64,000 nt of DNA from Hyphomicrobiales bacterium (GTDB lineage: Bacteria > Pseudomonadota > Alphaproteobacteria > Rhodospirillales > JACKKN01): positions 124,001-188,000 of the forward strand of contig JACKKN010000003.1 of NCBI GenBank assembly GCA_024236415.1, written 5' to 3'. The stretch's first letter is position 1, and the number at the start of each line of letters is the position of its first letter. The notes below the pieces were generated by a model that searched no databases, was not told where the DNA came from, and saw only the letters and a program-made list of their open reading frames with translations. Shown here piece after piece: positions 58,645 to 64,000 of the stretch. The translations under genes and the position numbers were made by a program.

Positions 58645-58714
58645 GGGGCCAATGGTACGCTGGATCGGCTTTCGTCACAAGGGGAACGCCCTGGCACCGG
58701 GGCGGCGGCGGTGC

Positions 58715-59014
58715 TCAGCCGGCCTGGCGCGACGGGCCGGTGACCTGGCCCAGGGTGTCCAGCAGGTCGTTGAAGCGGGCACAGACCATCAGGCCCCAGC
58801 CCGGAACGCCGTTGGCCAGGAAGCTGCCGTCGTCGGTCTTGGTCAGGCGGATGGTGGCCAGGTGGGGCAGGGCGACCTCGAGGCTGATGATGTCGCGGGC
58901 ATCCTTGCCGCGGCCCCAGTCGCGGCCGGCGCGGGTCCAGGTCAGCCAGTTGTCCTGGGCGCTGAAGCAGGACTCGAACGCCTGCAATTCGGCTTCGCTG
59001 AAGGGGGGTGCCAT
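58715..59014 (-). CDS. Conserved hypothetical protein
   Basis: The 99-residue protein from ATG 59014 begins MAPPFSEAELQAFESCFSAQ. It is acidic, with Trp-rich WLTWTRAGRDWGRG and a hydrophobic centre, and has no signal peptide. I do not recognise a family. A GGAG lies upstream at normal distance. A longer frame to 59152 adds a Gln/Arg-rich stretch over an AT-rich promoter-like region and is less likely. A perfect 13-base palindrome GTTGCA-G-TGCAAC (59125-59137) lies about 110 bases upstream. The gene stands alone. Confidence 0.65.
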   Translation of the reverse strand: MAPPFSEAELQAFESCFSAQDNWLTWTRAGRDWGRGKDARDIISLEVALPHLATIRLTKTDDGSFLANGVPGWGLMVCARFNDLLDTLGQVTGPSRQAG

Positions 59015-59124
59015 CGACGGTCGCTCCGTTCTTGTTCGCGGACGTTCTCTCTGTCGTGACGTTTCTTGATTTTGCCGGCGGAAGGGCCGCTGGAAGGCTT
59101 GCATATAAGCATAGGACGGCTTTT

Positions 59125-59137
59125 GTTGCAGTGCAAC
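59125..59137. promoter_or_regulatory. GTTGCA/TGCAAC palindrome
   Basis: A perfect palindrome in an AT-rich stretch upstream of the small gene ending at 58715. Similar TTGCA and GCAA words occur upstream of the MaoC-like gene at 46446-46496. A PhaR-like regulator site is possible. Confidence 0.4.
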
Positions 59138-59183
59138 ATAAATCGCGCCCAAGGGGGTTACACGGGAGGTCTAAACGGGGGGT

Positions 59184-59942
59184 CTAAAGGGTGGTTGCGG
59201 GGTCGATGCGGGCGCCGTCGAAGGCGTCGGTGTAGGCATAGACGATGACTGGCGCGCGGCCCTCGTTGCGGATGATCACCACGTCGCCGGGCTGCGGCTG
59301 GCGCAGGGTGGCGAATCCGACCCCGTCGACGGTGAAGGCGTGGGTCGGCTGCCGCTCGCCGTCCGGCTGCTGGTGGATCAGCAGCACGGGCACCGGCTCG
59401 GCGGTGCCGAACTGCAGTTGCACCGGCAGGTGGCGCCCCGAATCCAGGGCCAGGCGCGTGGCCCGCCCCGGGGCCAGGACGAATCGGTAGTTCCAGTCGA
59501 CCCGGGCCTCGGCGGACACGAACTGCAGGTCGCTCACGTCCAGCCGGCCCGCCGGCGCGGCCGGGTCGCGGTCCAGGGCCGGGACCAGGGCCAGCACCGC
59601 GGCGGCCACGGCCAGGCCGCCGGCGAAGGACAGGGGTTGCAGGGTGATCCCGTTCGGCGCCCGCAGCCAGGACCAGATCCGGCGCCACGGACGCCGCCGC
59701 GGCGCTTCCGCCGCCAGGCGCGCCGCCACGGCGGCGGCGATGTCCCGCGACGGCGCCCGGTCGGTGGCCGCGGCCAGGGCGGCCAGGCCCTCCTCGCCGG
59801 CGGTCAGGGCGCCCATGCCGGCCGGCACCGCCGGGTCGGCGGCGGCCAGGCGGTACAGGCGGCGCATCTCGGCCCGGTCCAGGTCGCCGTCCAGGCCGCG
59901 GCTCAGCAGTTCGCCGGTGCCGTCGGTGGGGTTTTCGGTCAT
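59184..59942 (-). CDS. Probable anti-sigma factor, membrane-anchored
   Basis: The 252-residue protein lies directly downstream of an ECF sigma gene. It has a soluble N-terminal part (about residues 1-95) that could bind the sigma factor, one membrane helix (LSFAGGLAVAAAVLALVPAL near residue 110) and a periplasmic beta-rich domain of about 130 residues. It lacks the HxxxCxxC of zinc anti-sigma factors. Function is inferred from position and topology, not from a clear domain match. Start is ATG 59942, 43 bases after the sigma gene stop. Confidence 0.68.
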   Translation of the reverse strand: MTENPTDGTGELLSRGLDGDLDRAEMRRLYRLAAADPAVPAGMGALTAGEEGLAALAAATDRAPSRDIAAAVAARLAAEAPRRRPWRRIWSWLRAPNGITLQPLSFAGGLAVAAAVLALVPALDRDPAAPAGRLDVSDLQFVSAEARVDWNYRFVLAPGRATRLALDSGRHLPVQLQFGTAEPVPVLLIHQQPDGERQPTHAFTVDGVGFATLRQPQPGDVVIIRNEGRAPVIVYAYTDAFDGARIDPATTL

Positions 59943-59985
59943 GGCACTCCCTCGTTCCCATGGGTGGCGCCGGATGCGGAAAAGT

Positions 59986-60570
59986 TCATGGTTCCAGCAG
60001 GTGCAGCTTGCCGGCGTGTTCCAGGTGCGCGCGCAGGGCGGCGCGGGCGCGGAACACGCGGGTCTTCACCGTGCCCAGGGGCACGCCGGTGACCTCGGCC
60101 GCCTCGGCGTAGCCCAGGCCGTCGATGGCCACCAGCACCAGGGCCTCGCGCAGCTCGTCGCCCAGGGTGTCCAGGGCCTCGGCGGTGGCGGCCGCCAGGT
60201 CGTTGGCACGGGCCCGTTCGTAGGGGCCGGCGGCGGGCTCGGCCAGGTCGCCGGCGGCGTCCTCGGCGACCATGGCGTAGCGGTACTCGGGCCGCCGGGC
60301 GCGGTGGTTGCGGGCCAGGTTGAAGGCGATGCCCAGGACCCAGGTGGAGAACTTGGAGTCGCCGCGGAAGCTGTGCAGGCGGCGGAACGCCTCCAGGAAG
60401 GTGTCCTGGGTCAGGTCCTCGGCCTCGGCGGGGCGCGGCACGTGGCGCAGGACGAAGCGGAACACGCGGGTCTGCAGCCCGCGCGCCAGCTCGCCGAAGG
60501 CGGCGCCGTCGCCGCCGCGGGCGGCGGCCAGCAGGCGGGCTTCCCTGTCGGCGTCGGCCGGGGCGGACAA
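59986..60570 (-). CDS. ECF RNA polymerase sigma factor
   Basis: The 194-residue protein has sigma region 2 (FRFVLRHVPRPAEAEDLTQD then TFLEAFRRLHSFRGDSKFST, -10 binding) and region 4 (AIDGLGYAEAAEVTGVPLGT then VKTRVFRARAALRA, -35 binding). There is no region 1 or 3, as in ECF sigmas. The likely start is TTG 60570, four bases after the stop of the secreted-protein gene; longer forms would run into that gene. The anti-sigma gene follows. The signal sensed is unknown. Confidence 0.88.
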   Translation of the reverse strand: MSAPADADREARLLAAARGGDGAAFGELARGLQTRVFRFVLRHVPRPAEAEDLTQDTFLEAFRRLHSFRGDSKFSTWVLGIAFNLARNHRARRPEYRYAMVAEDAAGDLAEPAAGPYERARANDLAAATAEALDTLGDELREALVLVAIDGLGYAEAAEVTGVPLGTVKTRVFRARAALRAHLEHAGKLHLLEP

Positions 60571-60574
60571 GGGA

Positions 60575-60922
60575 CTACTTGGCGAGGGTGCAGGTGATGC
60601 GCCGGGCGTCGCCGCGCACCAGGGCGCGGGCGTCCGCCTCCAGGCGGATGCGGCATTCGGCCTGCCACCCGGGGCGCCTGTTGGCGGCCACGGGCACGTA
60701 GCCGGTGACCGCCAGCACGTGGGTGCCGCCGGCCTTGCCCGGCGCGCAGGCGTCGCGCCCCGGCGCGATGTCGGCCTCGAATCCGCTGCCGTCCAGGGCC
60801 ACGGCATGGACGCTCACGGCGGTCTGGTTGGTGACGCAGTAGGCCGCCGCCGGCCCGGCGAGGCCGGCCAGGGTGGCGGCGCCGGCCAGGGCCGCGGCGT
60901 GGGCGAAAATCCGTGCCTTCAA
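60575..60922 (-). CDS. Small secreted cysteine-containing protein of ECF operon
   Basis: The 115-residue protein has a signal peptide (residues 1-27, ending AAA before YCV). Four cysteines in the mature part (YCVTNQ, RDACAPG, AECRIRL, TCTLAK) suggest two disulfides in the periplasm. No family is recognised. The start is TTG 60922, seven bases after an excellent AAGGAGGAG. It is the first gene of the ECF operon, so it may be a target or regulator of the sigma factor. The spacing of four bases to the sigma gene supports one transcript. Confidence 0.76.
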   Translation of the reverse strand: MKARIFAHAAALAGAATLAGLAGPAAAYCVTNQTAVSVHAVALDGSGFEADIAPGRDACAPGKAGGTHVLAVTGYVPVAANRRPGWQAECRIRLEADARALVRGDARRITCTLAK

Positions 60923-61162
60923 GGTCGCTCCTCCTTGCCGTCCTGCCTATGTGTACCTTAGGCCCGGGGCCGGTTCCCGTCAAAATCGACCGTGCCGCGG
61001 CGCACAACATTTCGTCATCACCGGGCCTGTTGACATTGCCGGTGAAATATGAACTTTTCTGCCGCCGGTGGTACTCATTTCGCAATGGGACCTCACCGGT
61101 TTTCGACGGCTTGGTGCCCGGATCCGAGCTGGGGGTAACGACACATAGGAGTGGAGTTAGGT

Positions 61163-61543
61163 ATGTACAAAGGCAAGATTCTCGCCCTCGCGGCGGCGGT
61201 TACCGTGGCGCTCAGCGCCGGTGCGTCCTGGGCCGATGGCGACGCGGACGCCGGCGAGAAGGTGTTCAAGAAGTGCAAGGCCTGCCACACCACGGAGCAG
61301 GGCGGCAAGAACAAGGTCGGTCCCAACCTGTTCGGCGTGGTCGGGCGCAAGTCCGGCTCGATCGAGGGCTTCAAGTACTCCAAGGCCATGTCCGAGGCCG
61401 ACGTTACCTGGACCGACGAGAACCTGCACAAGTACCTGACCAAGCCCAAGGACTTCGTGCCCAAGAACAAGATGGCCTTCGCCGGCCTGAAGAAGGACAA
61501 GGACCGCGACGACGTCATCGCCTACCTGAAGACCCTCAAGTAG
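61163..61543 (+). CDS. Periplasmic cytochrome c2
   Basis: The 126-residue protein has a signal peptide (residues 1-24, ending WADG) and a single heme c site CKACH at residues 38-42. The axial Met is in KNKMAFAGLKK near residue 104, and the long loop GPNLFGVVGRKSGSIEGFKY is typical of mitochondrial-type class I (cytochrome c2/c550) proteins. It is a soluble periplasmic electron carrier between the bc1 complex and an oxidase or photosystem. ATG 61163 follows GGAGTTAGG. A terminator follows at 61570-61596. The ECF operon is divergent across 240 bases. Confidence 0.93.
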   Translation: MYKGKILALAAAVTVALSAGASWADGDADAGEKVFKKCKACHTTEQGGKNKVGPNLFGVVGRKSGSIEGFKYSKAMSEADVTWTDENLHKYLTKPKDFVPKNKMAFAGLKKDKDRDDVIAYLKTLK

Positions 61544-61569
61544 GCGGCGCGCGCATCCGTTTCGGAAGG

Positions 61570-61596
61570 ACCCGGGTCCCTGGACCCGGGTTTTTT
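61570..61596 (+). terminator. Rho-independent terminator after cytochrome c2
   Basis: A 9-bp stem CCCGGGTCC/GGACCCGGG (61571-61579 with 61582-61590) has a tiny two-base loop, probably opened to four in practice. It is followed by six T residues. Confidence 0.85.
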
Positions 61597-62630
61597 CATG
61601 CCAGCGGGCCGGCGGTCCGCACGTCGCCCACGGCCACGCCGCGCCAGTTGGTGATGTCCGGCCGGGCCAGGGCCTCGAGCCGCGCCTTCAGCGCTCCCGC
61701 GGCCAGGTCCAGGTGCAGCAGCAGGGCGGTCATGGTGACCTCGGCGGCGCGGGTGGCGCCGTCGTCGCATTTGAGCGCGATGCCCAGGCCATGGGCCGGC
61801 AGGGCGGCGCAGTACACCCCCTCGGCCCCGGTCTTGACCATCAGCGCCCCGGCGCCCGCCTGCATCACCGTGGTGCAGTAGCGGTCGGTGCCGGCCACCA
61901 GGTAGGGGTGGGCGGTCATGGCGGCGAACACCCGCCGCGCCGCCCGCGCCCGCGCCGGCGGCAGGTCGTCGGGGGCCGCCAGGCGGGCCATGGCCAGGGC
62001 TAGGTTGCCCAGCGGCATGGCCCAGGTGGGGGCCGAGCAGCCGTCGATGCCGCAGGGTGCGGCTCCCAGGTCGGTGCCCGACATCTGCTCGAACACGCCC
62101 AGCACCCGCTGCTGCACCGGGTGGGTGGGCTCGGCGTAGCCCCGGGTGGGCTCGCCCTTGTGCAGGGCCGTGGCCAGGAACCCCGTGTGCTTGCCCGAGC
62201 AGTTATTGTGCAGGGGCGACGGGGTCTGGCCGGCGCGCGCCATGGCATGGGCGTCGGCGTCGCGGCGCGGCCATTGCGGGCCGCAGGCCAGGTCGTCGGG
62301 GCCCAGGCCCAGGCGCGCCAGCCAGGCGGCCACCCGCTCCACGTGTTCGGGCTCGCCGGCGTGCGACGCGCAGGCCAGGGCCAGCTCGGCGTCGCTGACG
62401 TCGAAGGTGTCGGCGGCGCCGGTCTCCACCAGCGGTAGGGCCTGCACGGATTTGATGGCCGAGCGCGGGAACACGGCGGCCCCGATGTCGCCCCAGGCGG
62501 CGGCCACCGTGCCGTCGGCGCGGACCACGGCGGCGGCGCCGCGGTGGCGGCTCTCCACCGCGCCGCCGCGGGTGACCTCGACCAGGACCGGGTTGGCGCC
62601 GCCGGCGCCGTGCACGTCATCGGGGCACAT
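61596..62630 (-). CDS. Rhizobial-type (class 3) L-asparaginase
   Basis: The 344-residue protein matches the AnsA-type asparaginase of Rhizobium etli (DUF/Pfam asparaginase_II, class 3), unrelated to E. coli AnsA/B. The catalytic Ser-Lys is in FPRSAIKSVQALPL near residue 57. The zinc/cysteine region LHNNCSGKHTGFLATAL is near 144. CGIDGCSAPTWAMPL near 195 is also conserved. It should hydrolyse asparagine in the cytoplasm. ATG 62630 is the start. Its stop falls inside the T-run of the cytochrome terminator. Confidence 0.88.
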   Translation of the reverse strand: MCPDDVHGAGGANPVLVEVTRGGAVESRHRGAAAVVRADGTVAAAWGDIGAAVFPRSAIKSVQALPLVETGAADTFDVSDAELALACASHAGEPEHVERVAAWLARLGLGPDDLACGPQWPRRDADAHAMARAGQTPSPLHNNCSGKHTGFLATALHKGEPTRGYAEPTHPVQQRVLGVFEQMSGTDLGAAPCGIDGCSAPTWAMPLGNLALAMARLAAPDDLPPARARAARRVFAAMTAHPYLVAGTDRYCTTVMQAGAGALMVKTGAEGVYCAALPAHGLGIALKCDDGATRAAEVTMTALLLHLDLAAGALKARLEALARPDITNWRGVAVGDVRTAGPLA

Positions 62631-62776
62631 GTCAGCCTTCCATCTGGCCGTTGCAAGGGGGCGTCATCCTAGTTCCGCGCCGCGCCGCGTGCCACAGGGA
62701 ACTTGGTGCGGCACCCTTCCTGCGCTAGAAGATGGATCAGCGGACGGAACGGCACGCCCCCGGGGAGGACACGGAC

Positions 62777-64000
62777 ATGCAAAGCGGCGACATCCTGATC
62801 AACGGCGACTGGGGCGCACCCCGCGGCGGCGACTACATCCCGGTCATGAACCCCAGCGACGGCACCCAGTTCGACCGCATCGCGCGCGGCCAGGCCGCCG
62901 ACATCGACGCCGCCGTGGCCGCCGCGCGGGCCGCCCTGGACGGTCCTTGGGGCCGCATGACGGCGGCCGAGCGGGGCCGCGCCATGCAGCGCCTGGGCGC
63001 CCTGATCATGGAGCACGTGGACGCCCTGACGGTGCTGGAGGCCCGCGACGTGGGCAAGCCCATGACCCAGGCCCGCAACGACGTCATCGCCTGCGCCCGG
63101 TACATGGAATTCTACGGCGGCGCCGCCGACAAGGTGCACGGCGACACCATCCCGTACCTGGACGGCTATACGGTGCTGACCATCCGCGAGCCGCACGGCG
63201 TGACCGGGCACATCATCCCCTGGAACTATCCGCTGCAGATCATCGGCCGGTCCATCGGCGCGGCCCTGGCCATGGGCAACGCCTGCGTGCTGAAGCCGGG
63301 CGAGGACGCCTCGCTGACCTCGCTGTACTTCGCCCGCCTGGCCACCGAGGCCGGCTTGCCGGCCGGCGCCCTGAACCTGGTCACCGGGTACGGCGAGGAG
63401 GCCGGCGCCGCCCTGGCCGCCCACCCGGGCATCGACCACATCTCGTTCACCGGCTCGCCCCAGGCCGGGGCCCTGGTGCAGAAGGCGGCCGCCGACAACA
63501 TCGTGCCGGTGACCCTGGAACTGGGCGGCAAGTCGCCCCAGGTGGTGTTCGCCGACGCCGACTTCGACGCCGCCCTGCCGTTCGTGGTCAACGCCTCGAT
63601 CCAGAACGCCGGGCAGACCTGCTCGGCCGGCAGCCGCCTGCTGATCGAGGACTCGGCCTACGACACCTTCGTCGGCCGGGTGGCCGAGCGGTTCGCGGCC
63701 CTGCGCGTGGGCTCGGCCGAGCAGGACCTGGACGTGGGGCCGCTCATCAACCCGACCCAGCGCGCCCGGGTCAACGCCTACCTGGACCGGGCCCGGGCCG
63801 ACGGCCTGCCGATCCTGGCCCAGGGGCAGATGGCGCCGAACGCGCCGGGCGACGGCTACTACGTGCCGCCGACCCTGATCGGCGACGTGCCGCCCGACCA
63901 CCCCCTGGCCCAGGAGGAGATCTTCGGCCCGGTGCTGGTGGTGGTGCGGTTCAAGGACGAGGACGAGGCGGTGCGCATCGCCAACGGCACCCCCTATGGC
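62777..64000 (+). CDS. NAD(P)-dependent aldehyde dehydrogenase (cut by window edge)
   Basis: The first 408 residues of an aldehyde dehydrogenase of about 490 are present. The nucleotide-binding and catalytic elements are all visible: IIPWNYPLQIIGR near residue 155, FTGSPQAGALVQKAA near 224, the general base Glu in VTLELGGKSPQVVF near 246, and the nucleophile Cys in NAGQTCSAGSRLLIE near 281. The best match is the betaine-aldehyde/gamma-aminobutyraldehyde group, but the substrate is open. ATG 62777 follows GGGGAGGAC. The frame is still open at base 64000, with GTPYG as the last residues. Confidence 0.92.
   Translation, partial: MQSGDILINGDWGAPRGGDYIPVMNPSDGTQFDRIARGQAADIDAAVAAARAALDGPWGRMTAAERGRAMQRLGALIMEHVDALTVLEARDVGKPMTQARNDVIACARYMEFYGGAADKVHGDTIPYLDGYTVLTIREPHGVTGHIIPWNYPLQIIGRSIGAALAMGNACVLKPGEDASLTSLYFARLATEAGLPAGALNLVTGYGEEAGAALAAHPGIDHISFTGSPQAGALVQKAAADNIVPVTLELGGKSPQVVFADADFDAALPFVVNASIQNAGQTCSAGSRLLIEDSAYDTFVGRVAERFAALRVGSAEQDLDVGPLINPTQRARVNAYLDRARADGLPILAQGQMAPNAPGDGYYVPPTLIGDVPPDHPLAQEEIFGPVLVVVRFKDEDEAVRIANGTPYG

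Noticed and set aside
1..64000. CRISPR arrays, tRNA or rRNA genes, prophage or integrative elements
   Set aside because: No regularly spaced repeats, cloverleaf-like intergenic sequence, integrase or att-like direct repeats were seen. The only transposase is the RAYT gene.

Overview
The window is about 70% GC, densely packed with genes on both strands, and strongly biased to G/C at third codon positions. It looks like an alphaproteobacterial chromosome, most likely Rhodospirillales. Evidence includes a SAM-II riboswitch in front of metZ, a Gram-negative lipid A/Kdo cluster, a cytochrome c2, and alphaproteobacterial families such as DUF3422, DUF1194, DUF3035 and DUF1244. The order lspA, DUF3035 lipoprotein, M16 peptidase pair also fits. 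I see no rRNA, tRNA, prophage, plasmid or CRISPR signature. This assignment is from gene content, not from a database search.

Layout. 1-9.3 kb: tldD (cut by the window edge), DUF3422, riboswitch-metZ, a rhodanese, a 1,167-residue fused flavoprotein resembling NfnB+NfnA, and tldE. 9.3-18.1 kb: a lipid kinase, then one tightly overlapping outer-membrane run (LpxH-like phosphoesterase, GT4 glycosyltransferase, msbA, DUF374 acyltransferase, waaA, lpxK, lpxL), closed by a strong terminator. 18.1-21.4 kb: a tiny secreted protein, then xseA, an M23 peptidase and an Asp/Glu racemase-like protein. 21.4-26.6 kb: purD, DUF1244, a REPIN-like repeat, methyltransferase-tadA, and C26 amidotransferase-pseudouridine synthase-rsmD. 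26.6-33.3 kb: two envelope proteins of uncertain role, a membrane-anchored TAXI receptor, pgi, and mutL with an apparent frameshift in a G7 tract.

33.3-41.6 kb: a palindrome doublet, an EamA exporter, DUF1194, a YdjM-like membrane hydrolase, a YdhR-like protein, a YheT-like hydrolase, a two-subunit M16 peptidase, a DUF3035 lipoprotein and lspA. 41.6-52.6 kb: ileS, ribF, a MaoC dehydratase, an ACT-like protein, a DUF4743-NUDIX protein, gluQ, an HPP membrane protein, an esterase, an HNH nuclease, an MBL hydrolase and rpsD. 52.6-64 kb: an esterase and class III dioxygenase, an MFS transporter, an ArsR regulator divergent from a NIPSNAP/monooxygenase/EamA operon, a RAYT transposase, an ECF sigma/anti-sigma/secreted protein operon, cytochrome c2, an asparaginase and an aldehyde dehydrogenase cut by the edge.

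Most genes are core functions (lipid A and Kdo assembly, translation and RNA modification, lipoprotein maturation, central metabolism). The accessory signals are three different palindromic repeat families plus one REP-associated transposase, the ECF operon and the fused flavoprotein. No complete novel defence or mobile system is evident. The best candidates for undescribed biology are the fused Nfn-like enzyme, the inverted hairpin-repeat pair around ribF-maoC, the mutL homopolymer and the ECF trio.
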